Assembly (NCBI GenBank): GCA_027489065.1
Contig: JAIYAM010000015.1
Span: 62,001-126,000 of the forward strand
Direction of reading: 5' to 3'
Source: Erythrobacteraceae bacterium
GTDB lineage: Bacteria > Pseudomonadota > Alphaproteobacteria > Sphingomonadales > Sphingomonadaceae
DNA length: 64,000 nt
Both the position numbers and the translations under genes were made by a program. A model generated the notes under the pieces. That model did not search any database and had not been told where the DNA came from. It worked only from the letters and a program-made list of their open reading frames with translations. Positions 18,213-26,821 of this stretch are shown here, in pieces; positions within the stretch are counted from its first letter, which is position 1; the number at the start of each line of letters is the position of its first letter.

Positions 18213-19259
18213 TTACTTGATCGTTACCTGGAAGTATGCCGAGCGAGTCTGACCCGCAGCGATGTCGCTGAGCGAGCCGGTGATGCGGTCACGGCCGCCC
18301 GTGCCGCCGCCCGCCGCGAAGCTTCCGCCGGCAGTACCGGTGGTGCAGGTGGCGCTGCCGTTCACGAAGATCCCGAAGGTCGAGTTGTAGGTAACATCGG
18401 CCGGAAGATCGTCGAGGATCGACACGTTGGTGGCGGTCTGCGCGCCCGCGGCGTTGGCCACGGTGATGCAATACTGGATCGTCGCGCCCGGAATTGCCTT
18501 GGGATTGGTCGTGCCGTTGACCGGGTCGCTGATGATGCGGCTGGTCTTGGCGACGGTCAGAACGGCACTGGCCACGGTATAGCGGCCCTGCGCCGAGAAG
18601 GCACCGTCTCTGATGGCGTCGGATACGCCGGCGCCGTCGAACAGCACGGTGTCGATGCCCGAGGTGTTGGCCCCGGCAGTCGCCGTCAGCCTGGTCCCGA
18701 GCGTACCGGTCGTGCCCGCGCCGTGCGCAGCGGCGGTCAGCGCAACGTCGAAGTTGTCGCCGTTGTTGCTGTTGACGCTGATGTCGGACACCACGAGCAC
18801 TGCGACAGTCGCGTCTTCGGCGACTTCGTCGAGGAAGGTGATTGCCCCGGCGGTCAGTTCTGCTGCATCCAGAGTGCGGTTGCCGTTCGTGTCGCGGAAC
18901 ACGCGGAAGTTGCTGATGTTCGCAGCATTTCCGGTGCGCAGTGCGACCGACAGGTTAAGGTCGACCGTGCTGTTCGAGGTGTTGGTCACGTCGAAGGCGA
19001 GCACGCGGTTCGTCTGGTTCGGGTTGACGATCGTCGCGCTGCCGACGTTGGTGACGGTCAGGTTGACGCGCTGGTCGACGGTGAAGCTGTCGCTCGCCGT
19101 CTCGCCGTTCTGGGTCGCGCCGTTCACGCTGTAGCTGACGTTCACCGTGTTGGTGATGGTGTTGCCTGCCCTGGTCCCTGCGGCCATGGCAGGCGCGCTG
19201 GACATCGCGACGAGCGCAAACACGCTCACCGCACCCAGCATCTGCTTGGTGGTCTTCAT
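18213..19259 (-). CDS. Secreted DUF11-domain protein, 348 residues
   Basis: Clear signal peptide (MKTTKQMLGAVSVFALVAMSSAPAMA|A). After it comes the module AGNTITNTVNVSYSVNGATQ...DSFTVD, shared with the 330-residue and 1723-residue proteins. A middle region contains DTNGNRTLDAAE, which resembles an EF-hand/dockerin-type calcium loop. A C-terminal DUF11 domain follows (SDPVNGTTNPKAIPGA, YCITVANAAGAQTATNVSILDDLP) and the protein ends in FQVTIK. No catalytic residues are visible. Probably a periplasmic or surface subunit. It lies 71 nt after the 163-residue gene and 22 nt before the large outer-membrane gene. Confidence 0.87.
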   Translation of the reverse strand: MKTTKQMLGAVSVFALVAMSSAPAMAAGTRAGNTITNTVNVSYSVNGATQNGETASDSFTVDQRVNLTVTNVGSATIVNPNQTNRVLAFDVTNTSNSTVDLNLSVALRTGNAANISNFRVFRDTNGNRTLDAAELTAGAITFLDEVAEDATVAVLVVSDISVNSNNGDNFDVALTAAAHGAGTTGTLGTRLTATAGANTSGIDTVLFDGAGVSDAIRDGAFSAQGRYTVASAVLTVAKTSRIISDPVNGTTNPKAIPGATIQYCITVANAAGAQTATNVSILDDLPADVTYNSTFGIFVNGSATCTTGTAGGSFAAGGGTGGRDRITGSLSDIAAGQTRSAYFQVTIK

Positions 19260-19330
19260 TGGTCTGGTCCTGAGTGTATGTCCCGCGTGATGATTTCCGC
19301 CCGCGGGACGTGGCGGTTATCTCCCGCTGG

Positions 19331-19822
19331 TCAGCGGATGATGGCTGGATAGGTGAGCCGGCCCGACGCGCCCGGCGCGATCGTCGGCAGCACCCAGCGG
19401 ACGTGGGTCACGTCTGCGTGAACGGCGGGACGCGTGGTCCCGTCGGGATTGGGAAGGGCCAGCTTGGTCAGCACGCCCCAGGTATTCCCCCCGTCGACCG
19501 ACACCTCGAGCGCCGGATCGGCATCGGGTGCGAGCCGCACCGCGCCGGGCAGGGGATTGACGACCACGAAGTTCGTGACGACGTCTGCGCCCTTGTTGGC
19601 GTAGTCGGTGCCGAACACCAGCCGGTCACCCGGCACGATGGTATTCGGTTCGACCAGCTCGGTGCGCTGCTTGCCGTCGGCATCGGTGACGATCTTCACG
19701 GCCTTTACGTCACCGTTCAGACTGATCGGGCTGGGTGCGCTCTGCGCCGCGAGCGGCATGGACGGCACGGCAAGCGCGGCGGCGGCGGCGATGGCGAGCA
19801 CCAGCTTGTTGATCGGCTTCAT
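19331..19822 (-). CDS. Small secreted DUF11-like protein, 163 residues
   Basis: Signal peptide MKPINKLVLAIAAAAALAVPSMPLAAQ. The mature protein is a single immunoglobulin-like unit with the DUF11 core pattern: VEPNTIVPGDRLVFGTDY, NKGADVVTNFVVVNPLPG, then VSVDGGNTW, ending APGASGRLTYPAIIR. This is one DUF11 unit without the N-terminal module seen in its neighbours. Spacing of 42 nt to the upstream gene and 71 nt to the downstream gene supports cotranscription. It may be a small structural subunit; the function is unknown. Confidence 0.85.
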   Translation of the reverse strand: MKPINKLVLAIAAAAALAVPSMPLAAQSAPSPISLNGDVKAVKIVTDADGKQRTELVEPNTIVPGDRLVFGTDYANKGADVVTNFVVVNPLPGAVRLAPDADPALEVSVDGGNTWGVLTKLALPNPDGTTRPAVHADVTHVRWVLPTIAPGASGRLTYPAIIR

Positions 19823-19864
19823 GGTCTTTGCCCCTGTTTTCTTTGAGTTCTAGCTGAAATCGGA

Positions 19865-20857
19865 TCAGTCGATGGTCACGTTGAAGGTGACCGATTTGGT
19901 GGAACCGGCGCTGACATCGCCGAGCTTGACCGCGATCCCGCTCGCATTCGAAGCGGTGCCGGCGTCGGTGTCGGCAGTATCGCTCAGCGGTGAGCCGTCG
20001 AGCTTGAGGGTGCCCGGCGCGTAGGTCGTGCCTGCCGGAATGACGTCGGTGACGTTGAGGTTCTTCGCGTTGCCGGTGCCCGACACGCGGGCCTCGATGG
20101 TGAAGGTCGCGACCGACCCGGGCACGGCGCCTGTGCCGCCGAACGGATCGCGCAGCACCACCGACTTCACGAGCTGGACGCTCGCGACGGCGCTGAGGAG
20201 CGTTCCGCGCGCATTGGCCAATGCGCCGGTCATACCGACGATCGCGTCGCCGCCATCCACACCTGCGTCATCGAATACGGTGCCAGCGGTGCCGCTGCCG
20301 GTCACCGCCTCGGCGCTGAGCGCGACGTTGCTGGTCTTCCCGTCGGCGACATTCTGCGGAACAGTCACCAGCACGAACAGCGTCAGCCGGGCATCGGGTG
20401 CGAGCACCGGGGTGGTCTGCGGCTGGGCGAGGATTGCGTCGACGCCCTCGTCATAGGTGCCGTTGCCGTTGCTATCGATGGCGACGGATTGAACGGTCGT
20501 GTCGAAATCATTGCCCGCGACGGCGGGGTTGGCGAGCAGGCGGAAGGCTTCGGGGCCATTGCCCTGGTTGGTGATTTCGAAGGTCAGCACCGCCGTGCCG
20601 GGCCGCGCGGTGACGGGGCCGGTGTTGAGCGAGGCAAGCGTCACGTCGAGCAGCTCGTCGACGCGCACTGTGACGGTGTTCGAGGTGATGTTGCGGGGTC
20701 CGCCGGCTTCATCGAAGCTGGCGTTGGCGGTGTTCTCGATCAGGGTCCCGGCCGTGACGCCCCCGGCCTGAGCCGGAGCGGACGCGATGAGGCCGCCCAG
20801 CAGGGCAGGGCCGAAGATCGTGGTGAACGAGCCGTAAAGGCGGAGCTGTGTTTTCAT
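19865..20857 (-). CDS. Secreted DUF11-domain protein, first gene of the cluster
   Basis: 330 residues with a signal peptide (LLGGLIASAPAQA|GG). An N-terminal module, VTAGTLIENTANASFDEAGG...SNTVTVRVDELLDV, is followed by a calcium-loop-like segment (DSNGNGTYDEGVDA) and a C-terminal DUF11 domain (LVKSVVLRDPFGGTGAVPGS, NLNVTDVIPAGTTYAPGTLKL), ending VTFNVTID. The order is the same as in the 348-residue paralogue. No good Shine-Dalgarno sequence is visible; instead a small hairpin (CCCCG/CGGGG, 20859-20876) ends one base before the ATG. The cluster promoter is expected upstream, before the tRNA gene at 20982. Confidence 0.86.
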   Translation of the reverse strand: MKTQLRLYGSFTTIFGPALLGGLIASAPAQAGGVTAGTLIENTANASFDEAGGPRNITSNTVTVRVDELLDVTLASLNTGPVTARPGTAVLTFEITNQGNGPEAFRLLANPAVAGNDFDTTVQSVAIDSNGNGTYDEGVDAILAQPQTTPVLAPDARLTLFVLVTVPQNVADGKTSNVALSAEAVTGSGTAGTVFDDAGVDGGDAIVGMTGALANARGTLLSAVASVQLVKSVVLRDPFGGTGAVPGSVATFTIEARVSGTGNAKNLNVTDVIPAGTTYAPGTLKLDGSPLSDTADTDAGTASNASGIAVKLGDVSAGSTKSVTFNVTID

Positions 20858-20981
20858 GCCCCGGAGAACTACGGGGAAATGGTTAGTATTCCGTTAGCCA
20901 ACTTTGTTTGCCGTGTTTGTCTCTGCATCAGGCAGGAGATCGCCGAGGCTGCTGACGCGGCTAAATCGTATGAGGGAAGGG

Positions 20982-21058
<77 letters not shown>

Positions 21059-21092
21059 ACACTTGTTTTCCCGCCCTTCCGCGCCTGCCCGG

Positions 21093-21165
21093 TGGGCCCG
21101 GCAGGATTCGAACCCGCGACCTAGCCGTTATGAGCGGCCAGCTCTAACCGCTGAGCTACAGGCCC
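21093..21165 (-). tRNA. tRNA with CAU anticodon, probably tRNA-Ile2
   Basis: Cloverleaf with acceptor GGGCCTG/CGGGCCC, D-arm AGCTCAGCGGTTAGAGC and anticodon loop CTCATAA. The D-arm and variable region (GGTCGC) resemble bacterial tRNA-Ile2, whose CAU is modified by TilS to read AUA, more than elongator tRNA-Met; this identity is an inference. The CCA is not encoded (CCG follows). Confidence 0.93.
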
Positions 21166-21260
21166 TTGGGATAAGGCACCGGAGGGCAAGCGATTGCCAG
21201 CCCCTACTCTGCGCGGAGAGTGGAGACAAGCGCGTAAACCGGAAGTCCGTGGGCAGCCGA

Positions 21261-22262
21261 TCACCCGCCCGTTGCCGCGATGATCTCGGCAATCGTGCAG
21301 GGGCTGACATTGTGTGTGGCAAGGTGTGCGTAGACCCCTTCCAGCCAAGCATAGAGCGTGTCTACCGCCGCCTCATTGACCGCGTAGGGGGTGTGACCGG
21401 GGGCAAGCGAGGGGCTGTGCAAGGACAGCACCAGCACCGGCAAGCCGCTTGCAACCGCGATGTCGATGCCGCGCAGCGCCTCTGCCATCGAGACGCCTTC
21501 CGGCGTAAGAGGAATGCGCTCCAGCAGGCCAAGCCGCGACAGCGCCCCCAGAGCGCGTGGGATTTTGGCGGCAGGACGACGGAGCCTGCGCCCCAGGGCG
21601 CGCAGGGCACCGACATGCACGCTGGTCACCGGCAGCTCGAGCAGCCGCTGTGCATCGTCCGTCCAATAGGGTGTGAGCGGGTGCCCGATATAATCCGGAC
21701 CGCCCTGGAAGCTGTAGTCGAACAGGGGCCGCACCGAGGTGTCGACCCGGATACCGTTGCGCTTGAGCAAGTCGGCAGTGTTGGGACCCAGCCCGTAGCG
21801 TCCCGCGCGGTAGACCAGCGGCGCCGCACCGAAGGCGGCCTCGATCGCATCGCGCAAGGCTTCGAACTTGGCTGCCTCGAGCGCGGGCGGAAGGTTTCCG
21901 GCGAAGGAGTTGAACATCGACACTTCCTCGGCAAACGGCGGGTTCACCCAGGGATGGAGTTGCACGCCCACCTCCGCCGCCCCGCGCCGCACCGCGTCGC
22001 CGATGACCTCGACCGCGCGCGGGTCATGCACGATCGGCCAATCGACGAGATAGACCGGCGCCACGCCGAGCCCCTCGCAGAACGACTGGAAGCGCGGAAG
22101 CGCGGCTGTGTGACTCAGCCCGTGGCCCTCGCGCTGGAAGGGGCCGCGCCAGTTGAACTCCTCTTCGGTGTCGACCGTCAGCAGCACACGCTGTCCGAAG
22201 GCAGGCGCAAAGCGGGCGCGGCGCCCGGGAAGCGGCACATCGAGCATCGAAGTGGTGGTCAT
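21261..22262 (-). CDS. Polysaccharide deacetylase-like protein
   Basis: 333 residues from the ATG at 22262. An NodB-type TIM-barrel is suggested by VLLTVDTEEEFNW (metal Asp and flanking acids), VGVQLHPWVNPPF (His), YRAGRYGLGPNT and LVLSLHSPSLAPGHTPYA. These follow the deacetylase/WalW-type motif order with Asp and His ligands. No signal peptide is visible, so it is probably cytoplasmic, where relatives act on cell-wall or exopolysaccharide precursors. It lies 35 nt downstream of a histidine kinase gene in the same direction, so cotranscription is likely. The exact substrate is unknown. Confidence 0.82.
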   Translation of the reverse strand: MTTTSMLDVPLPGRRARFAPAFGQRVLLTVDTEEEFNWRGPFQREGHGLSHTAALPRFQSFCEGLGVAPVYLVDWPIVHDPRAVEVIGDAVRRGAAEVGVQLHPWVNPPFAEEVSMFNSFAGNLPPALEAAKFEALRDAIEAAFGAAPLVYRAGRYGLGPNTADLLKRNGIRVDTSVRPLFDYSFQGGPDYIGHPLTPYWTDDAQRLLELPVTSVHVGALRALGRRLRRPAAKIPRALGALSRLGLLERIPLTPEGVSMAEALRGIDIAVASGLPVLVLSLHSPSLAPGHTPYAVNEAAVDTLYAWLEGVYAHLATHNVSPCTIAEIIAATGG

Positions 22263-22297
22263 GATCCCGGCAAGCCCCCCTGCGCCGTCTTCCGGCT

Positions 22298-24073
22298 TCA
22301 GCCGCCGAGGGCGCCGGGCAGACCCGCGCCCTCGCTCACCAGAGGGAGGGTCAATATCAGCGCCGCGCCTTCGTGTCGCAGGTCGCCGCCCGCCGCGCGG
22401 GCTTCCGCCCGGGCGAGGCGCAGGGCAAAGCCGGTGCCGAACAGCCCGGGGCTGATCGCGCCCGGTGCCATCCGGATCGTGGCGGCAAAGAGGTTGTCCT
22501 CGCCCGCGAGCCGGGCAGGGAGCGCGGCAACCAGCCGAGAGACCGCGCGGCCCGATCCGATCAGCGGATCGAGCCCGACCGTGATGCGCTCGCCCGGCGC
22601 GCAGGCCGCCGCGAGGCTTGCGAGCAGCCGCCACGTCAGCGCCTCGGCATCCTCGTGGTCGATCGCGATCAACAGGCTCGGCGCCTCGGGATAAGTGAGG
22701 GTCAGCCCGGCGTCCTGCGTTTCGAGCGCTGCGGCCAGCTGCGCGGCTGTGCGGCGCACCAGCGCGGCAAGATCGGTCTCGCCCGGTTCCACGGCAAGCG
22801 CGCCGGTCTCCAGCCGCGCCAGCCGGTCGAGCTCCTCAAAGCCTGCGAGGATCCGTGCGGCATCGGCAGCGATCGCGGCGGCGAGCGCGCGGTACTCATG
22901 CGGGGCGGGGCCGAACAGCTGCTGCTGGATCACTTCGGCATAGCCCTGCACCGCGGTGACGGGGGTGCGCAGTTCATGGAGCAGCTGGCGGATGCGGTCG
23001 GCCTCGCGCGCTTCGGCACCTCCCGCCGCCGCAGCCGAATCCGCCGGGCGGCGAAAGCGGCCGAAATAGCCGGCGAAGTGCCCTTCCTCGCTGAAGCGCG
23101 GTTCGGCATCGACAACCCAGGCGCCGGCAATGGCGGGCGCGCCTTGGAGGGTGACCGAACCGCGCGCGATCGGCTGGCGGCGGGCGAAGGCGCGGGCGAG
23201 CGGATCATCGGTCGCGGCCGAGGCGGCGAACAGGCGGGTGCCGACCACCATCGGCGCGACTTCGGCCGTCGCCCAGGCAATCCGCCCGGCGCTGTCGGCG
23301 GCGAAACCGAAACTGGCGGCGGTGCTCCCAGTGCGCTCGGGCAGCTCGCCGAGCGGCAGGCGCGGCGATCGCTCGAGATCGGGAGGCGCCTCGCCGCGCT
23401 CGCGTCGGAACTGGGCGATCCGTTCGACCAGAGCGGAGATCTCGGTGCGCCCGGTGTCGTCGCGCGCCTTGGTGTCCCGGTCGCGCGGAGGCGAGGGCGC
23501 CGAGACGGGCGGGGCGGGAACGGGCCGCAGAGGGACAGGTGCCCGGATCGCCGAAGTCGCTGTTTCTTCCGCTTGCAACGGCACGGCGCTCGTTTCTGAA
23601 TCGCCGGAATAGGGCGCCGCCGCGGGTGCGGGCAGGCCGCGGTCATGCACGCCGAGCCGCGTCAGCAGCGCCTCTGCATCCACGGGAAGGTCGCGGCGCA
23701 GGCGCAGGAAGCCGCGCGCACGGACCGGCAGGCGCGGGATGAGCGCGGTCCAGTCGTCGGCAGTCAGCTCGGCGCGGGCGATAGCGGCGGCGGCCACCTC
23801 CGGCTCATGATCGGCGAAGTGCGAGGCAAGATCGGGGTTGCGGAACCGCCAGCCGGGCTCGCGGATCAGCCGCGCGCGGGTCGCCGCCGGGATCGCCTCG
23901 CCAAGGGCTTCCATCCTCAGCCATGCCGCTGCCAACAAGCTGCGATCGCCCCCCGGCGGCAAGCTGCGATCCTTGCCGAGCAGGTCGAGCAACTGCCGGA
24001 ACTGGGTGCGCAGGTTCGCCTCGCCGGTGGCGCGTTGGCGCAGCACGGTGGCAAGGCGATCGTCAAAGAACAA
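22298..24073 (-). CDS. Soluble histidine kinase with a degenerate ATPase domain
   Basis: 591 residues from TTG at 24073, chosen because AAGGAG lies 6 nt upstream and the protein then begins MFFDDRLATVL; another in-frame TTG at 24097 is possible. An N-terminal helical region (to about 180) and a sensor-like middle (FGFAADSAGRIAWATAE) precede a HisKA dimerisation helix with the H-box HELRTPVTAVQGYAEV near residue 365. The C-terminal ATPase region keeps a GTGFALRLARAEARAAGG segment, but I cannot find the N-box Asn or the DxGxG Asp. No membrane segments are visible, so it should be cytoplasmic. It may be a weak kinase, a pseudokinase or a phosphotransfer protein. No response regulator is adjacent. 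Confidence 0.8.
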   Translation of the reverse strand: MFFDDRLATVLRQRATGEANLRTQFRQLLDLLGKDRSLPPGGDRSLLAAAWLRMEALGEAIPAATRARLIREPGWRFRNPDLASHFADHEPEVAAAAIARAELTADDWTALIPRLPVRARGFLRLRRDLPVDAEALLTRLGVHDRGLPAPAAAPYSGDSETSAVPLQAEETATSAIRAPVPLRPVPAPPVSAPSPPRDRDTKARDDTGRTEISALVERIAQFRRERGEAPPDLERSPRLPLGELPERTGSTAASFGFAADSAGRIAWATAEVAPMVVGTRLFAASAATDDPLARAFARRQPIARGSVTLQGAPAIAGAWVVDAEPRFSEEGHFAGYFGRFRRPADSAAAAGGAEAREADRIRQLLHELRTPVTAVQGYAEVIQQQLFGPAPHEYRALAAAIAADAARILAGFEELDRLARLETGALAVEPGETDLAALVRRTAAQLAAALETQDAGLTLTYPEAPSLLIAIDHEDAEALTWRLLASLAAACAPGERITVGLDPLIGSGRAVSRLVAALPARLAGEDNLFAATIRMAPGAISPGLFGTGFALRLARAEARAAGGDLRHEGAALILTLPLVSEGAGLPGALGG

Positions 24074-24342
24074 CGAATTCTCCTTCAGGGCGCGCAAGCC
24101 GCACGAATCGGCGCGGGCGAGCTCGGCGCGATGATAGCCTGCACCAGCCTGTCCGTCTTATCACCCCGGGACGATAGTCACAGTCTGACGCGAAAGGCGC
24201 GTTGCAAAGCGGGACAATTGCTGGCAGACCTAATAATATTAGCCAAGCGAGCCATCCGGCACGCGTTCTGTTTCGTTCGTTCATGTTGCACGCGCGCCGC
24301 CCGTTGCCAAGCGGAGCCTCGCGCGGGGGGAGCTTCACCTTA

Positions 24343-24804
24343 GTGGCCAATCTCGACGATATCGACCGCCGTCTGCTGGCGGAATTGCAGGCGGAAGGCC
24401 GCGTGACCAATGTCGAACTCGCCCAGCGGGTCGGGCTGACCGCGCCGCCCTGTCTGCGCCGGGTCCGGGGGCTTGAGGAAGACGGGGTGATCCGCGGCTA
24501 TCACGCCGATCTTGATCCTTCCAAGCTCGGCTTCGCGATCACGGTCTTTGCGATGGTCAGCCTCAAGAGCCAGGCCGAGGCCAGCTTGCGTGAATTCGAG
24601 GACCTGATGCGGCGCCTGCCCGAAGTGCGCGAGTGCCACATGCTCAACGGCGAGATCGACTTCATTCTCAAGATCGTGAGCAAGGACCTGCAGAGCTTCC
24701 AGGAATTCCTGACTTCCAACCTGTTGCCCGCGCCCAATGTGGAAAGCGTCAAGACCTCGCTCACCATCCGCACCGCCAAGCAGGAGCCGGGCGTCCCGCT
24801 GTGA
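24343..24804 (+). CDS. Lrp/AsnC family transcriptional regulator
   Basis: 153 residues if started at GTG 24343, the usual family length; a GGGGGAG lies about 10 nt upstream. The N-terminal winged helix-turn-helix (LDDIDRRLLAELQAEGRVTNVELAQRVGL, with SPPCLRR-like TAPPCLRRVRGLEEDGVIRGY) is followed by a RAM/AsnC ligand domain (VFAMVSLKSQAEASL, VRECHMLNGEIDFILKI). Predicted to be an oligomeric DNA-binding regulator responding to an amino acid. The stop overlaps the start of the next gene (GTGA), so the two are translationally coupled. It is divergent from the histidine kinase gene, with about 270 nt between them in which I see no other gene. Confidence 0.92.
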   Translation: MANLDDIDRRLLAELQAEGRVTNVELAQRVGLTAPPCLRRVRGLEEDGVIRGYHADLDPSKLGFAITVFAMVSLKSQAEASLREFEDLMRRLPEVRECHMLNGEIDFILKIVSKDLQSFQEFLTSNLLPAPNVESVKTSLTIRTAKQEPGVPL

Positions 24805-25247
24805 GCGAGGCGACCCGCCTTGCCGAGCCGGTGACCGGACGCTGCCTGTGCGGCGCGGTAACGATCACGGTCGAGGCGATGCACGCCGAGGTCGACATCT
24901 GCCACTGCGCCATGTGCCAGCGCTGGGGCGGGGCGTTCTTCGCGGGCGTGAAGGGCGAAAGCGTGGCAGTGACGGGCGAGGAGGCGGTCACCGTCTACCC
25001 TTCGAGCCCCTGGGCGGAGCGCGCGTTCTGCGGCACCTGCGGGAGCAACCTGTGGTACCGCTTTCTGCCGACCGGCAGTCGCAGCTTTCTTGCCGGCCTC
25101 TTCGATCTGCCTGCCGGCTTCGGCATCGAGCAGCAGATCTTTGTCGATGAGAAGCCGGACTGGTATGATATCCTTCAGGAAAGTCCGATGAAGACCGGCG
25201 CGCAGATCATCGCGGAAATGGCCTCACAAGGGGGCAGCGGGGACTGA
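24801..25247 (+). CDS. GFA-family zinc protein
   Basis: 148 residues from GTG 24801, overlapping the lrp stop by 4 nt. The cysteine pattern C15-x-C17, C34-x-C36-xx-C39 and C77-xx-C80 matches the glutathione-dependent formaldehyde-activating (GFA, Mss4-like) fold with two zinc sites. Family members are mostly of unproven function; true formaldehyde-glutathione activity cannot be claimed. Coupling to an Lrp-type regulator suggests the two are coexpressed. Confidence 0.88.
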   Translation: MSEATRLAEPVTGRCLCGAVTITVEAMHAEVDICHCAMCQRWGGAFFAGVKGESVAVTGEEAVTVYPSSPWAERAFCGTCGSNLWYRFLPTGSRSFLAGLFDLPAGFGIEQQIFVDEKPDWYDILQESPMKTGAQIIAEMASQGGSGD

Positions 25248-25335
25248 TCCGGGCCTAGAAGTGCCGCATGCTCGACCAGCTCCCTCCGCCGCTACCTGAC
25301 GCCAATGGCGGCGAAGTGCGGCTGAAGACCGGCTT

Positions 25336-26646
25336 CTAGTGCAGCTTGAGCTTGGGCCGCACGATGCGGTTCACGCGGCCCACCAGCATCAGGAAGGTGG
25401 CCTTGGTCCAGCCGTGAATGCCGATCAGGTGCATCCGATACAGCGAAGTGTAGATGAACCGTGCCAGCCGGCCTTCGATGGCCATGCTCCCGCCGATGAG
25501 GTTGCCCATCAGGCTCCCCACGGTGGAGAATCGGCTAAGTGACACCAGCGAGCCCTTGTCGCGGTAGATGAAGTGGCGGAGCGACTTGCCCTCCTGCATC
25601 CGGCAGATGTTGGCGAACACCGTCTCGGCCATCTGGTGTGCGGCCTGCGCGCGCGGAGGCACCGGGCGATCCTCGCCGGGAGGCGTGTAGCTTGCGCAGT
25701 CGCCGAGGGCGTAGATGCACGGATCGACCGTCGTTTGCAGCGTGTCGGTGACGAGGATCTGGTTGCGGCTGTTGGTTTCGAGCCCGAGGCCGGACAGGAA
25801 CTCGGCGCCCTTCACCCCTGCGGCCCAGACGATGAGGTCGGCCTCGATGGTTTCGCCGGTCTTGGTGATGAGCTGGCGCGGACGGGCTTCCACCACCTGC
25901 ACGTCGGGGCGTACGCCCACGCCGAGCACCTCAAGCTCGTGCTTGGCGGCGGCCGCGAGCTTCTCGGGGAGGGCAGGCAGGATGCGCGGGCCGGCTTCGA
26001 GCAGGGTCACGTGCATGCGGCTCTCGTCGAACACCTCTAGCCCGTAGTGCCGCAGGGCGCCGGCGGCATTGTAGAGCTCGGCGGCGAGTTCCACACCGGT
26101 CGCGCCGCCGCCGACGATGGCGACGCGCACCTGCTCGTTGGCGGTCGGGTCCTTCATCATCGCCCGGCTGACGCGCAGGCAATGGTTCAGCAGGCGTGTG
26201 CGGAAGCGGTCCGCCTGCTCGCGCGAATCGAGGTAGAGGCAGTGCTCGCGCACGCCGGGCACGCCGAAATCGTTGGAGACCGAGCCCATCGCGAGCGCGA
26301 GAATGTCATAGCGGATGGTGTGGCCCGCGATCAGCTCGCTGCCGTCCTCGTCGCGCACCGGGGCGAGGCTGATCGTCTTGGCCTCGCGGTCGATGCCGTC
26401 GAGGCTGCCCTGGAAGAAGCGGTAGCCCCAGCGGAAACAGTGACCACGGTAGCCGACCTCGTCGAGGTTCGCGTCGAGCGATCCGGCCGCAACCTCGTGC
26501 AGCAACGGCTTCCAGATGTGGCTGAGGTTCTTGTCGACAAGGATGATGTCGTGCCGCTTGCGCCCGTACTTCGCGCCCAGCCGCCGCACCAGTTCAAGCC
26601 CGCCCGCGCCTCCGCCGACGACGACAATCTGGGTCTTGCGGTTCAT
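25336..26646 (-). CDS. ndh: Type II NADH dehydrogenase
   Basis: 436 residues. Two Rossmann nucleotide-binding motifs are seen: VVVGGGAGGLEL (about residues 8-19, FAD) and VAIVGGGATGVELAAEL (about 175-191, NADH), with ALGDCASYTPPG as the C-terminal FAD contact. The C-terminus has an amphipathic tail (YRMHLIGIHGWTKATFLMLVGRVNRIV) typical of the peripheral membrane attachment of NDH-2. It transfers electrons from NADH to quinone without proton pumping. The gene converges on the GFA gene; the 88 nt between them contain no clear terminator. Confidence 0.92.
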   Translation of the reverse strand: MNRKTQIVVVGGGAGGLELVRRLGAKYGRKRHDIILVDKNLSHIWKPLLHEVAAGSLDANLDEVGYRGHCFRWGYRFFQGSLDGIDREAKTISLAPVRDEDGSELIAGHTIRYDILALAMGSVSNDFGVPGVREHCLYLDSREQADRFRTRLLNHCLRVSRAMMKDPTANEQVRVAIVGGGATGVELAAELYNAAGALRHYGLEVFDESRMHVTLLEAGPRILPALPEKLAAAAKHELEVLGVGVRPDVQVVEARPRQLITKTGETIEADLIVWAAGVKGAEFLSGLGLETNSRNQILVTDTLQTTVDPCIYALGDCASYTPPGEDRPVPPRAQAAHQMAETVFANICRMQEGKSLRHFIYRDKGSLVSLSRFSTVGSLMGNLIGGSMAIEGRLARFIYTSLYRMHLIGIHGWTKATFLMLVGRVNRIVRPKLKLH

Positions 26647-26821
26647 TCAGTACTCCCTGGCACAGCCGTGCAGCGCAATCCCGCCAGTCTGTTAGCGGGT
26701 GCGGACAATAATTGCGCGGCAAATCAGCGCAGCCCGCTACAATTCGTGTTGCAGCGCACCATAATGGTATCAGCGCATGGATGACGCAAGTGGCCCCACT
26801 CGGCCGCAGCGCGCCGCATGG

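Noticed and set aside
25268..25339. A 23-codon ORF between the GFA and ndh genes
   Set aside because: No ribosome site and no recognisable motif; it ends in the ndh stop region and is likely chance.
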